Below, in pieces: positions 18,614-27,411 of a stretch of DNA of 64,000 nt (its first letter is position 1; each line of letters starts with the position of its first letter). The notes beneath the pieces were generated by a model. The model ran no database searches, was not told where the DNA came from, and worked only from the letters and a program-made list of their open reading frames with translations. Source of the DNA: Cupriavidus neocaledonicus (lineage in GTDB: Bacteria; Pseudomonadota; Gammaproteobacteria; Burkholderiales; Burkholderiaceae); the NCBI RefSeq assembly GCF_000372525.1, contig NZ_AQUR01000089.1:52077-116076 (forward strand), read 5' to 3'. The position numbers and the translations under genes were made by a program.

Positions 18614-18981
18614 TGGCACAACACAACGCACCGGCGGCGCACGGCGCCCACGACTCGCACGCGCACGACAGCCACGCTGGCGGCCACGCCAGCTTCAAGG
18701 GCTACGCGATCGGCTTCATCCTGGCCGTGATCCTGACCGTGATCCCGTTCAAGATCGTGATGGACGGCACCATGGACAAGGCCACCATCCTGTGGACCAT
18801 CCTGGGCATGGCCGTGGTCCAGATGATCGTGCACCTGAAGTACTTCCTGCACCTGGACTCGTCGTCCGAACAGCGCAGCAACGTGATCGCGCTGCTGTTC
18901 ACGGCGCTGATCCTGGTGATCGTGGTGGCGGGTTCGCTGTGGATCATGCACAACCTGAACGCCAACATGATGGTGATGTAA
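18613..18981 (+). CDS. cyoD: Cytochrome bo quinol oxidase subunit IV
   Basis: This is a 122-aa small subunit with three membrane helices that assists assembly of the Cu-B centre in cytochrome bo oxidases. Translation is coupled to cyoC by a one-base stop/start overlap. A His-rich N-terminal tail (HGAHDSHAHDSHAGGH) mirrors the one in subunit III. The internal run VQMIVHLKYFLHLD is typical. The operon ends here with a strong terminator. Confidence 0.95.
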   Translation: MAQHNAPAAHGAHDSHAHDSHAGGHASFKGYAIGFILAVILTVIPFKIVMDGTMDKATILWTILGMAVVQMIVHLKYFLHLDSSSEQRSNVIALLFTALILVIVVAGSLWIMHNLNANMMVM

Positions 18982-19001
18982 GGACCGGCGTCCTGGCATC
19001 G

Positions 19002-19032
19002 AAAAAGAGGGGCCCCGCGGGGGCCCCTTTTT
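19002..19032. terminator. Bidirectional terminator between cyoD and the gamma-glutamyltransferase gene
   Basis: AAAAAGAGGGGCCCC and GGGGCCCCTTTTT form a very stable stem around CGCG (one bulge). Poly-A on the left and poly-T on the right allow it to end both the plus-strand cyo operon and the minus-strand gene that stops at 19052. Confidence 0.88.
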
Positions 19033-19051
19033 CATTGCCGCACTTCGTCCG

Positions 19052-21103
19052 TCAGGGCCTGAACGTGTCCCCCAGCACCACGCCCTCGCGCCGCGGGTCG
19101 GCGCCGCCCACCAGCACCGCCGAGCCGCCGATGGTGGTGCGGATGATCGCGCTCAGCCCGCTCGACTGCGCCGCGGTGTTGACGGTGTGGCCGAGGTTGC
19201 GCAGGCCCCTGACCAGCGGGTCGTTGTCGCCCGGCAGGCCGCCGGCCGGCGTGCTGGTGTCGACATTGGGATGCTCGCCGCCGACGATCATGGGCGAGCC
19301 CGCGCTCGCGTTATTGCCGCCGAAGTCGATCATCGACACTGCCTGCTGCGCATCCAGCCCCCAGTCCAGCGAAGCCACCAGGGTCTTGGCGACGAACTGG
19401 ATGATGGTGGCGCCGCCCGGCGAGCCGGTGGTCATGTAGAAGGCGCCGCGCGAGCCGTCGCTGTTGCGCCGGAACACCACCGTCGGCGCCATCGAGCTGC
19501 GCGGGCGCTTGCCCGGCTGCAGCCGGTTCGCCACCAGCACGCCGCCCGGCGCCGGGTCGGCACTGAAGTCGGTCAGCTCGTTGTTGAGCAGGAAGCCGTT
19601 GGTCATGTGGTACGAGCCCAGGCCGGCCTCGATGGTGGTCGTCATCGCCACCACGTTGCCGTACTTGTCATGCAGCGACAGGTGCGTGGTGCCGCGCTCC
19701 TCCACCATCGACGGCGCCAGCGGCACGTCGCCGAGATTGCCCGCCGCCACCGGCGTGACCATCGAGCCGGTGGTGCTGATCAGGCTGGCGCGCTGGCTCA
19801 GGTAGGGCTTGTTCAGCATGGTATCCCAGGTGCCGCCGGGCAACGGAATGAAGTCGGTGTCGGCCAGGTACTTGTTGCGGTCGGCATAGGCCAGGTGGCC
19901 GGCTTCGCCCATCAGGTGGGCGCCCAGCACGCTCGGCCGCCCGCCGTTCTGGTCGACCAGCGTGGGCTTGTGCGCCGCCATGTCGAAGTTCTCGACGATG
20001 CCCAGGATCTGCGCCACCGCGATCCCGCCCGACGACGGCGGCGGCATGCCGCACACCTCGTACTGCCGGTAGGTGGTGCATACCGGCGTGCGCTTCTTGG
20101 CCTGGTAGTTGGCGAGGTCGTCGAGCGTGGTCACGCCCGGCGTAGTGTTGCCGTCGTAGGTGGTCTGGATCTTGGCGACGATGGCCTGCGCGATCGGCCC
20201 GTTCTTGTAGAAGGCATCGGCGCCGCCCTCGGCGACGGCGCCGAAGACCGTTGCCAGCGCGGGGTTGCGCAGCAGGGTGTTGACCGCGCGCGGGGTGCCG
20301 TCGGGATTCAGGAAGTACGCGGCCATCTCCGGATCGCGCTTGATATTGGCGACGGTGGCGCTGTCGGAGATCGCGGCGGCCATGCGCGGCGGGATCGCGA
20401 AGCCGTCGGTGGCCAGCTTGATCGCCGGTGCGAACAGCTCCTTCCAGGCGGTCTTGCCGTAGTCGCGGTGGGCCAGCTCGAGCACGCGCAGCGTGCCCGG
20501 GGTGCCGATCGAGCGGCCGCTGCGCTGGGCATTGGGCAGCGGCGCGGTCGGGTCGGCCGCGGACTTCCAGCGCAGGTAGTTCTCGTCGGCGCCGGCGGGC
20601 GCGGTCTCGCGGCCGTCGTAGGCGGTGAGCTGCCGGGTCGCCGCGTCGTAATGCAGGATGAAGGCGCCGCCGCCGATGCCGGACGACTGCGGCTCGACCA
20701 GGTTCAGCACCATCTGCGCCGCCACCGCGGCATCGATGGCGGTGCCGCCGGCCTTCAGCACGTCGCACGCCGCCTTGGTCGAGACCGGGTTATTGGTCAC
20801 CGCCATATAGGTCTTGCTGTAGACCGTGACCTTGGGCGCATAGCCGGTCGCCTGCTCCGGCGCGTTGGGGTCGCCCGGCAGCACCACGGCCTGGCCGCCG
20901 GTGCTGCCGTCGAGCTCGCAGCCGGCGGTGGGCGTGACCGGCGGCGGCGGCGGCGGGGGATCGTCGCCGCCGCCGCACGCGCCCAGGGACAGCGCCAGAG
21001 CCGCCAGGGCCAGCTTGCCGCGGCGCGGGCGCCAGTACGGGATGGCGCGCCGCCGCGGCTGCGGCTCGGTGGGGGATGCGTGGGGGTCGGCAGCGTACGG
21101 CAT
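19052..21103 (-). CDS. ggt: Gamma-glutamyltransferase, lipoprotein (first paralogue)
   Basis: This is a 683-aa gamma-glutamyltransferase that hydrolyses or transfers the gamma-glutamyl group of glutathione and related peptides in the periplasm. An N-terminal signal ends in lipobox SLGAC followed by a Gly/Asp and Pro-rich linker. The autoprocessing nucleophile is Thr472 in GTTHLS, which would become the first residue of the small subunit; NNELTDFS and the glycine-rich MTTGSPGG run downstream are conserved. AAGGAGAAACG precedes the ATG. A second paralogue with a lipobox lies at 43452. Confidence 0.93.
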   Translation of the reverse strand: MPYAADPHASPTEPQPRRRAIPYWRPRRGKLALAALALSLGACGGGDDPPPPPPPVTPTAGCELDGSTGGQAVVLPGDPNAPEQATGYAPKVTVYSKTYMAVTNNPVSTKAACDVLKAGGTAIDAAVAAQMVLNLVEPQSSGIGGGAFILHYDAATRQLTAYDGRETAPAGADENYLRWKSAADPTAPLPNAQRSGRSIGTPGTLRVLELAHRDYGKTAWKELFAPAIKLATDGFAIPPRMAAAISDSATVANIKRDPEMAAYFLNPDGTPRAVNTLLRNPALATVFGAVAEGGADAFYKNGPIAQAIVAKIQTTYDGNTTPGVTTLDDLANYQAKKRTPVCTTYRQYEVCGMPPPSSGGIAVAQILGIVENFDMAAHKPTLVDQNGGRPSVLGAHLMGEAGHLAYADRNKYLADTDFIPLPGGTWDTMLNKPYLSQRASLISTTGSMVTPVAAGNLGDVPLAPSMVEERGTTHLSLHDKYGNVVAMTTTIEAGLGSYHMTNGFLLNNELTDFSADPAPGGVLVANRLQPGKRPRSSMAPTVVFRRNSDGSRGAFYMTTGSPGGATIIQFVAKTLVASLDWGLDAQQAVSMIDFGGNNASAGSPMIVGGEHPNVDTSTPAGGLPGDNDPLVRGLRNLGHTVNTAAQSSGLSAIIRTTIGGSAVLVGGADPRREGVVLGDTFRP

Positions 21104-21295
21104 CGTTTCTCCTTCCTTTTATGTGGGTCCGGGAAATGCCACGGCCGGGTCGCCAGGCGGGACCGCGGCCAGCTTCTACCGTAGTGCCGCGGCGAGCCGG
21201 CCTTAATCATTGAATGTACGGATTTACACGCATTCGAATCCGGGTTTAAGCGCTTGCTTAATCGGCGCCGCCAGTACGCCCGGCACATGCCAATG

Positions 21296-21310
21296 GCGCC
21301 ACGGTGGCGC
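21296..21310. other. 15-bp GC palindrome upstream of the NtrC-like sites
   Basis: GCGCCACGGTGGCGC is a perfect palindrome around a central base. It shares GGTG/CACC cores with NtrC sites but lacks the TGCAC arm, so it may be a weaker third activator site or unrelated. Confidence 0.3.
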
Positions 21311-21364
21311 AAGCCGGTTCCGGCGCTGTGCGCCATGCACCGGGATCGGACGCGGGGGCCGGTA

Positions 21365-21381
21365 CGCACTGTCGCAGTGCG
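21365..21381. promoter_or_regulatory. NtrC-like enhancer site 1
   Basis: CGCACTGTCGCAGTGCG is a 17-bp palindrome with the GCAC-N9-GTGC layout of NtrC sites (consensus TGCACC-N5-GGTGCA). Its centre is about 130 bases upstream of the predicted transcription start, within the usual range for sigma-54 enhancers. Confidence 0.55.
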
Positions 21382-21390
21382 CCGTGGCGC

Positions 21391-21407
21391 TGCACGGTGA
21401 TGGTGCG
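21391..21407. promoter_or_regulatory. NtrC-like enhancer site 2
   Basis: TGCACGGTGATGGTGCG matches the NtrC consensus TGCACC-N5-GGTGCA at most arm positions. The centre is 26 bases from site 1 and about 104 bases before the predicted start of transcription. Confidence 0.6.
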
Positions 21408-21476
21408 GACGCGTCCGGCAGGTGGCGTCCGGGCCCGCGCACCGCCTGTGGCCGCGCCGCGGGCACGATATCGGCG

Positions 21477-21492
21477 TGGCACGCTAGTTGCA
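21477..21492 (+). promoter_or_regulatory. Sigma-54 (RpoN) promoter of urtA
   Basis: TGGCACGCTAGTTGCA matches the sigma-54 consensus TGGCACG-N4-TTGCA at every conserved position, with GG and GC exactly ten bases apart. Transcription should start near 21503, leaving a leader of about 46 bases before the urtA ATG. Confidence 0.85.
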
Positions 21493-21548
21493 GATGCATC
21501 ACCCCGGGGAGCGTAGTCCCTGACCAACACCACAAACGGGAGCTGCAA

Positions 21549-22805
21549 ATGCAACGACGTGACATGCTGAAGCTGTCGGCGATAGCCGCCGCGGCGATGA
21601 TCGGTACCAGCCCGCTGGCGCTGGCGCAGTCCAAGGAGCCGATCAAGGTCGGCATCCTGCATTCGCTGTCCGGCACCATGGCGATCTCCGAGACGTCGCT
21701 GAAGGACGTGGCGCTGATGACCATCGACGAGATCAACAAGAGCGGCGGCGTGCTCGGGCGCAAGCTGGAGCCGGTGGTGGTGGACCCGGCATCGAACTGG
21801 CCGCTGTTCGCCGAGAAGGCGCGCCAGCTCGTCAGCAAGGACAAGGTCGCGGTGACCTTCGGTTGCTGGACCTCGGTGTCGCGCAAGTCGGTGCTGCCGG
21901 TTTATGAAGAGCTCAACTCGCTGCTGTTCTACCCGGTCCAGTATGAAGGCGAGGAGATGTCGAAGAACGTCTTCTACACCGGCGCGGCGCCCAACCAGCA
22001 GGCGATCCCGGCGGTGGAGTACCTGATGAGCAAGGAGGGCGGCGGCGCCAGGCGCTTCTTCCTGCTCGGTACCGACTACGTCTACCCGCGCACCACCAAC
22101 AAGATCCTGCGCGCCTTCCTGAAGAGCAAGGGCGTGGCCGACAAGGACATCGAAGAGGTCTACACCCCGTTCGGCCACAGCGACTACCAGACCATCGTCG
22201 CCAATATCAAGAAGTTCTCGCAGGGCGGCAAGACCGCGGTGATCTCCACCATCAACGGCGATTCCAACGTGCCGTTCTACAAGGAGCTGGGCAACGCCGG
22301 GCTCAAGGCCAAGGACGTGCCGGTGGTGGCGTTCTCGGTCGGCGAAGAGGAACTGCGCGGCATCGACACCAAGCCGCTGGTGGGCCACCTGGCCGCGTGG
22401 AACTACTTCATGTCGGTCAAGAACCCCGAGAACGACGCGTTCCGCAAGCAGTGGGCGGCCTGGGTCAAGGCCAACAACCTGCCCGGCGGCGACAAGCGCG
22501 TGACCAACGACCCGATGGAAGCCACCTACGTCGGCATCCACATGTGGGCGCAGGCGGTGAAGAAGGCCGGCAGCACCGACACCAACAAGGTGCGCGCCGC
22601 CATGTACGGCCAGACCTTCAAGGCGCCGGACGGCTTCACGCTGACCATGGGCGAGAACCACCACCTGTACAAGCCGGTGATGATCGGCGAGGTCAAGGCC
22701 GACGGCCAGTTCGCGGTGGTGTGGAAGACGCCGAAGGCGGTGCGCGCGCAGCCGTGGAGCCCGTTCATCGCGGGCAATGAAGGCAAGCCGGACAAGGTGA
22801 TGTAA
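21549..22805 (+). CDS. urtA: Urea ABC transporter, periplasmic urea-binding protein
   Basis: This 418-aa periplasmic binding protein of the high-affinity urea ABC transporter captures urea for UrtBC. The ATG at 21549 (GGGAGCTGCAA upstream) is preferred over the far upstream in-frame codon because it begins a signal peptide with twin arginines (QRRDMLKLSAIAAAAM) cleaved near LALA-QS. The mature start EPIKVGILHSLSGTMAISE is the family signature. Expression should be sigma-54 dependent from 21477. A paired palindromic repeat lies between this gene and urtB. Confidence 0.95.
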   Translation: MQRRDMLKLSAIAAAAMIGTSPLALAQSKEPIKVGILHSLSGTMAISETSLKDVALMTIDEINKSGGVLGRKLEPVVVDPASNWPLFAEKARQLVSKDKVAVTFGCWTSVSRKSVLPVYEELNSLLFYPVQYEGEEMSKNVFYTGAAPNQQAIPAVEYLMSKEGGGARRFFLLGTDYVYPRTTNKILRAFLKSKGVADKDIEEVYTPFGHSDYQTIVANIKKFSQGGKTAVISTINGDSNVPFYKELGNAGLKAKDVPVVAFSVGEEELRGIDTKPLVGHLAAWNYFMSVKNPENDAFRKQWAAWVKANNLPGGDKRVTNDPMEATYVGIHMWAQAVKKAGSTDTNKVRAAMYGQTFKAPDGFTLTMGENHHLYKPVMIGEVKADGQFAVVWKTPKAVRAQPWSPFIAGNEGKPDKVM

Positions 22806-22830
22806 GGGGCTGTCGCCTACTGCTGGTTTT

Positions 22831-22963
22831 CTCCCCTCTCCCGCTTGCGGGAGAGGGGCAGGGGGTGAGGGCGGGCGCTGGCAATTGCGACGGCGCTCAC
22901 TTCGTCATAGATGCCGGCCCTCACCCCCGCCCTCTCCCACTGTGTGGGAGAGGGGAGCACACC
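22831..22963. repeat. Paired REP-like palindromic repeat, copy A
   Basis: Unit 1 (22831-22875) contains CTCCCCTCTCCCGC-TT-GCGGGAGAGGGG followed by a CAGGGGGTGAGGGCG tail. Unit 2 (22915-22963) is the inverted counterpart with the tail GGCCCTCACCCCCGCC first and the stem CTCTCCCAC-TGT-GTGGGAGAG. About 40 bases separate the units, an arrangement like a BIME. It lies in the 196-base urtA-urtB spacer. Related copies are at 31990, 51445, 55462 and 59627. Confidence 0.85.
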
Positions 22964-23001
22964 CGCAGCTTGGTCATTCACTTTCGTCACTGCCCGCTCT
23001 C

Positions 23002-24645
23002 ATGCGCCATTCGATATCCCTTCCCGCCACACCCTGGTTGCGCGCCTTGCTGGCAGCGCTGCTGCTGGCCTCGGCGCCCTGGGCCGCGGCACTGACGCAG
23101 GCCGACCTCAAGCCGCTGGCCGAAGACGACTTCGACGCCAAGACCGCCGCGCTGTCAGCCCTGGCCAAGGCCGCGCCGTCCGAAGCCGGCCCGATCCTGA
23201 AGGCGCTGCAGGACGACGCCCTGCAATACGCACCGTCGGTCGGCATGGTGCGCCAGGACGGCGACAAGCTGGTCGATGCGATCACCGGCAAGCCGGTCAC
23301 GGTCAAGGCCGACGAACTCGAGTCGCTGACCCTGAACAACAGCCTGCGCGCGCTGGTCGACAGCGCCGCCAGCAGCCTGCTGCTGCAGTCGCCGGACATT
23401 GCCGTGCGCGCGCAGGCGGTGGCCACGCTGCGCGACCAGCCGGAAAGCGCGTCGCTGGCGGCAGTGGAAGCCGCGCGCAAGACCGAGGCCGATGCCGGCC
23501 TGCGCGCCAGCCTCGACGTGATCTGGGCCAACCTGGTGCTGGCCGCCACGCCCGAGCCTGCCGCGCGCGACGCGCGCCTCGAAGCCATCCGCATCCTGGG
23601 CCGCGACAGCAACCCGCAGAGCCGCCAGAAGCTGGCGCCGCTGGTGGAACGCGACAGCGCCGGCCGCTACCGCGAGCCCGACGGCGGCGTGCGCCAGGCC
23701 GCGCAGCAGGCGCTGGACACGCTGCAGGGCGACCAGCGCCGCGCCGAAGTGATCGGCAACCTGTTCGCAGGGCTGAGCCTGGGCAGCGTGCTGCTGCTGG
23801 CCGCGCTCGGCCTGGCCATCACCTATGGCCTGATCGGCGTGATCAACATGGCGCATGGCGAATTCCTGATGATCGGCGCGTATGCCACCTACATGGTGCA
23901 GTCGCTGTTCCGCGCCCATGCGCCTGGCGCGCTCGACTGGTATCTGCCCGCGGCGCTGCCGGCTTCGTTCCTGGCAGCCGCGGTGGTGGGCTTCGTGCTG
24001 GAACGGCTGGTGCTGCGCCATCTGTACGGCCGCCCGCTGGAAACGCTGCTGGCCACCTTCGGCGTGAGCCTGCTGCTGATGCAGGCGGTGCGCACGCTGT
24101 TCGGCGCGCAGAACGTGGAAGTATCCAATCCCGCCTGGATGAGCGGCGGCTTCGAATGGCTGCCCGGGCTGGTGATCCCGTACAACCGCGTGGTCATCAT
24201 CCTGTTCGCGCTGGCGGTGGTGGCGGTGGCGTGGGCGGTGCTCAACCGCACGCGGCTGGGGCTGTTCGTGCGCGCGACCACGCAGAACCGCACCATGGCG
24301 GCGTGCGTCGGCGTGCGTACCTGGCAGGTCGACAGCTACGCCTTTGCCTTCGGCGCCGGCATCGCCGGGCTCGGCGGCTGCGCGCTGTCGCAGATCGGCA
24401 ATGTCGGTCCCGACCTGGGCCAGGCCTACATCATCGATTCGTTCATGGTGGTGGTGCTGGGTGGGGTGGGGCAGCTGGCCGGCACCATCGTCGGTGCCTT
24501 CGGCCTGGGCATTCTCAACAAGTTCATCGAACCCTTCTATGGCGCGGTACTGGCCAAGATCCTGGTCCTGGTGCTGATCGTGCTGTTTATCCAGAAGCGG
24601 CCGCAGGGACTGTTCGCGCTCAAGGGGCGCAGCGCGGAGGCATGA
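23002..24645 (+). CDS. urtB: Urea ABC transporter, permease UrtB
   Basis: This 547-aa inner-membrane permease is one of the two channel-forming subunits for urea. The first 250 residues are a signal-like segment plus an alpha-helical extracytoplasmic domain, normal for UrtB; the C-terminal half has LivH-like membrane helices beginning at LFAGLSLGSVLLLAALGLAI and including the run GVINMAHGEFLMIGAY. The ATG at 23002 begins a signal peptide; longer in-frame starts read out of the palindromic repeat. There is no clear Shine-Dalgarno sequence. The stop overlaps the urtC start. Confidence 0.93.
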   Translation: MRHSISLPATPWLRALLAALLLASAPWAAALTQADLKPLAEDDFDAKTAALSALAKAAPSEAGPILKALQDDALQYAPSVGMVRQDGDKLVDAITGKPVTVKADELESLTLNNSLRALVDSAASSLLLQSPDIAVRAQAVATLRDQPESASLAAVEAARKTEADAGLRASLDVIWANLVLAATPEPAARDARLEAIRILGRDSNPQSRQKLAPLVERDSAGRYREPDGGVRQAAQQALDTLQGDQRRAEVIGNLFAGLSLGSVLLLAALGLAITYGLIGVINMAHGEFLMIGAYATYMVQSLFRAHAPGALDWYLPAALPASFLAAAVVGFVLERLVLRHLYGRPLETLLATFGVSLLLMQAVRTLFGAQNVEVSNPAWMSGGFEWLPGLVIPYNRVVIILFALAVVAVAWAVLNRTRLGLFVRATTQNRTMAACVGVRTWQVDSYAFAFGAGIAGLGGCALSQIGNVGPDLGQAYIIDSFMVVVLGGVGQLAGTIVGAFGLGILNKFIEPFYGAVLAKILVLVLIVLFIQKRPQGLFALKGRSAEA

Positions 24646-25844
24646 TGCAGCGATACCAACCCGATTCTTCCGCGGCACCGTTCCGGCTGGCCGTGCCGGA
24701 ACGCCAGTCGCTGTTCTCGCCGCGCGGCTGGACCGCGCTGGTGGTGCTGGCGGTGATCGTCGGCATCGGCGTGCCGGTGTGCGCGCTGCTGGTGCCGGAG
24801 GGCCATCCGCTGCACCTGTCGGCGTATGCGCTGACGCTGGTCGGCAAGATCATGTGCTTTGCGCTGGCGGCGATCGCGCTCGACCTGGTGTGGGGCTACT
24901 GCGGCATCCTCAGCCTCGGCCATGGGTTGTTCTTCGCGCTGGGCGGCTATGCCATGGGCATGTACCTGATGCGTTCGATCGGGCGCGAAGGCGTGTACCA
25001 GAGCGACCTGCCGGATTTCATGGTGTTCCTCGACTGGAAGGAGCTGCCGTGGTTCTGGCACGGCACCGACCACCTTGGCTATGCGCTGCTGCTGGTGGTG
25101 CTGGTGCCGGGCGTGCTGGCGTGGCTGTTCGGCTTCTTTGCCTTCCGCTCGCGCATCAAGGGCGTCTACCTGTCCATCATCACGCAGGCGATGACGTATG
25201 CGGCGATGCTGCTGTTCTTCCGCAACGAGACCGGCTTCGGCGGCAACAACGGCTTCACCGACTTCAAGCGCATCGCCGGCTTTGCCATTGCCGCGCCGCA
25301 GACGCGCACGGCGCTGTTCGTGCTGACCTTCATGGCGCTGCTGGCCGGCTTCATCGCCTGCCGCTACATCGTCACCTCGAAGCTCGGCCGCGTCGTCACC
25401 GCAGTGCGCGATGCAGAGATGCGCGTGATGTTCTCGGGCTACAACCCGCTCGGCTACAAGCTTTTCGTGTGGACCTTCTCGGCGGTGCTGTGCGGCATCG
25501 CCGGCGCGCTCTACGTGCCGCAGGTCGGCATCATCAACCCGGGCGAGATGTCGCCCGGCAACTCGATCGAGATGGCGGTATGGGTCGCCGTGGGCGGACG
25601 CGGCACGCTGGTCGGGCCGGTGATCGGCGCGTTTCTGGTCAACGGCGCCAAGACGCTGTTCACCGCGCACTTTGCCGAATACTGGCTGTTCCTGCTGGGC
25701 GCGATGTTCGTGCTGGTGACGCTGTACCTGCCCGACGGCGTGACCGGCCTGTGGCAGCGCTGGCGCGAGCGCCGCGCGCGCCCGGCCGCGCAGGAGCCGG
25801 TGGCTGCGCCGGCGGTTGCCGGCCGCAGCGGAGGTGAAGCATGA
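24645..25844 (+). CDS. urtC: Urea ABC transporter, permease UrtC
   Basis: This is the 399-aa second permease of the urea transporter, LivM-like, with about ten membrane segments. Two adjacent ATGs exist (24642 and 24645); the second is given because it sits four bases from GGAGG and overlaps the urtB stop as ATGA-type coupling, but the first would add only one methionine. Runs LDLVWGYCGILSLGHGLFFALGG and RVVTAVRDAEMRVMFSGYN are typical. The urtD start overlaps its stop. Confidence 0.93.
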   Translation: MQRYQPDSSAAPFRLAVPERQSLFSPRGWTALVVLAVIVGIGVPVCALLVPEGHPLHLSAYALTLVGKIMCFALAAIALDLVWGYCGILSLGHGLFFALGGYAMGMYLMRSIGREGVYQSDLPDFMVFLDWKELPWFWHGTDHLGYALLLVVLVPGVLAWLFGFFAFRSRIKGVYLSIITQAMTYAAMLLFFRNETGFGGNNGFTDFKRIAGFAIAAPQTRTALFVLTFMALLAGFIACRYIVTSKLGRVVTAVRDAEMRVMFSGYNPLGYKLFVWTFSAVLCGIAGALYVPQVGIINPGEMSPGNSIEMAVWVAVGGRGTLVGPVIGAFLVNGAKTLFTAHFAEYWLFLLGAMFVLVTLYLPDGVTGLWQRWRERRARPAAQEPVAAPAVAGRSGGEA

Positions 25845-26689
25845 ACGCCGCACTGGAACACGGCCAGGCCGAAAGCGGTGATGCCACCGGCCTGGGCCGC
25901 ATCGTCGAGCCGGGCACCATCGACGTGTCGCACGGCCCGATCCTTTACCTCGAAGACGTCACCGTGCAGTTCGACGGCTTCCGCGCGCTCAACCAGCTGA
26001 ACCTGTCGATCGACCATGGCGAATTGCGCTGCGTGATCGGCCCTAACGGCGCCGGCAAGACTACCATGATGGATGTCATCACCGGCAAGACCGGGCCGCG
26101 CAACGCCAATGTCAGCGGGCGCGTGTTCCTCGGCCAGACCATCGACCTGATGCGCATGACCGAGCCGCGTATCGCGCAGGTGGGCATCGGCCGCAAGTTC
26201 CAGAAGCCCACCGTGTTCGAACAGCACGCGGTGTGGGAGAACCTGGAGCTGGCGATGCAGGCCGACAAGCGCTGGTGGTCGTCGCTGCGCGCGCGGCTGA
26301 CCGCAACGGGGCATCGCCGCATCGAGGAGACGCTGGCGCTGACCGGCCTCGAGGCCGAGGCCTACCGGCCCGCCGGGCTGCTGTCGCACGGGCAGAAACA
26401 GCGGCTGGAGATCGGCATGCTGCTGATGCAGCGGCCGCAGCTGTTGCTGCTCGACGAACCCGTCGCCGGCATGACCGATGAAGAGACCATGCAGCTCGCC
26501 AGCCTGCTCAACGGCCTGCGCGGCAGCTGCTCGATGATGGTGGTGGAACACGACATGGAGTTCGTCGCCGCGCTGGCGGGCGCGGCCGGCAAGGTCACGG
26601 TGCTGGCCGAGGGCAGCGTGCTGGCCGAAGGCACGCTCGACAGCGTCAAGCGCGACGAACGCGTGATCGAATCCTACCTGGGGAGATAG
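25841..26689 (+). CDS. urtD: Urea ABC transporter, ATPase UrtD
   Basis: This 282-aa ATP-binding subunit powers urea uptake and is of the LivG type. Walker A is GPNGAGKTT, the signature is [12 protein letters not shown] and Walker B is LLLLDEP, followed by the H-loop VVEHDMEF. The ATG at 25841 overlaps the urtC stop (ATGA), indicating translational coupling. The first 35 residues form an extension before the ABC core, common in this family. Confidence 0.94.
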   Translation: MNAALEHGQAESGDATGLGRIVEPGTIDVSHGPILYLEDVTVQFDGFRALNQLNLSIDHGELRCVIGPNGAGKTTMMDVITGKTGPRNANVSGRVFLGQTIDLMRMTEPRIAQVGIGRKFQKPTVFEQHAVWENLELAMQADKRWWSSLRARLTATGHRRIEETLALTGLEAEAYRPAGLLSHGQKQRLEIGMLLMQRPQLLLLDEPVAGMTDEETMQLASLLNGLRGSCSMMVVEHDMEFVAALAGAAGKVTVLAEGSVLAEGTLDSVKRDERVIESYLGR

Positions 26690-26691
26690 GC

Positions 26692-27384
26692 ATGCTGCAG
26701 GTCAACGCACTGAACCAGTACTACGGCGGCAGCCATATCCTGCGCAACGTCAGCTTCGAGGTGCCGGCGGGCAAGCTGACCACGCTGCTCGGCCGCAACG
26801 GCGTCGGCAAGAGCACGCTGCTGAAATGCCTGATGGGCGTGGTGCCGACGCGCAGCGGCAGCATCCACTGGGACGGCAAGCCGCTGGAGAAGAAGGCGCC
26901 GTACGAGCGCGTCTCGGCCGGCCTGGCCTATGTGCCGCAGGGGCGCGAGATCTTCCCGCGGCTCACGGTCGAGGAGAACCTGCTGATCGGCGCCGCCAGC
27001 CGCGCGCGGCCGGCCGGCGTGCCGGACCGCATCTACCAGCTGTTCCCGGTGCTGCGCACCATGCGCCTGCGCCGCGGCGGCGACCTGTCCGGCGGCCAGC
27101 AGCAGCAACTGGCGATCGGGCGCGCGCTGATGAGCGCGCCGCAACTGCTGATCCTCGACGAGCCGACCGAAGGCATCCAGCCCTCGATCATCCAGGACAT
27201 CGGCCGCGCGTTGCGGCTGCTGGTCGACGAATTCGGCATGACCGTGCTGCTGGTCGAGCAGTACTACGAGTTCGCGCGGCATATTGCCGACCACTATGTG
27301 GTGATGAGCCGCGGCGAAGTGGTGGCGCGCGGCGCCGGCGCCAGCATGGAGCAGGACGGCGTGCGCGAGCTGATCGCGGTGTAG
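26692..27384 (+). CDS. urtE: Urea ABC transporter, ATPase UrtE
   Basis: This is the 230-aa LivF-type second ATPase of the urea transporter. Walker A is GRNGVGKST, the signature is [15 protein letters not shown] and Walker B is LLILDEP. It starts two bases after the urtD stop with GGGAG upstream. ureD follows 27 bases later, so transporter and urease genes appear to form one transcription unit. Confidence 0.94.
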   Translation: MLQVNALNQYYGGSHILRNVSFEVPAGKLTTLLGRNGVGKSTLLKCLMGVVPTRSGSIHWDGKPLEKKAPYERVSAGLAYVPQGREIFPRLTVEENLLIGAASRARPAGVPDRIYQLFPVLRTMRLRRGGDLSGGQQQQLAIGRALMSAPQLLILDEPTEGIQPSIIQDIGRALRLLVDEFGMTVLLVEQYYEFARHIADHYVVMSRGEVVARGAGASMEQDGVRELIAV

Positions 27385-27411
27385 CACGCACGCTTGTTCC
27401 ATTCGCCCGCG

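Larger units (their letters stand above)
21104..21548 (+). promoter_or_regulatory. Gene-free regulatory region of the urt-ure locus
   Basis: This 445-base gap between the divergent ggt and urtA genes holds the sigma-54 promoter at 21477, two NtrC-like palindromes at 21365 and 21391, and a further GC palindrome at 21296. Left of 21240 the DNA is AT-richer and should hold the ggt promoter. I see no gene in it. Confidence 0.7.

Noticed and set aside
21230..21245. TTCGAATCC resembling a tRNA T-loop
   Set aside because: The flanking bases do not form a T-stem, and no acceptor stem, anticodon arm or CCA end can be laid out.
22831..22963. CRISPR array from the repeated GCGGGAGAGG units
   Set aside because: The repeats are palindromic, occur as inverted pairs at scattered sites, and there are no regular spacers or cas genes.
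22885..23001. Upstream extension of urtB by 39 codons
   Set aside because: The extension is read from the palindromic repeat; a normal signal peptide starts at 23002.
27394..27411. TTG start for ureD
   Set aside because: It adds six residues unlike other UreD proteins and has no better ribosome site than the ATG at 27412.
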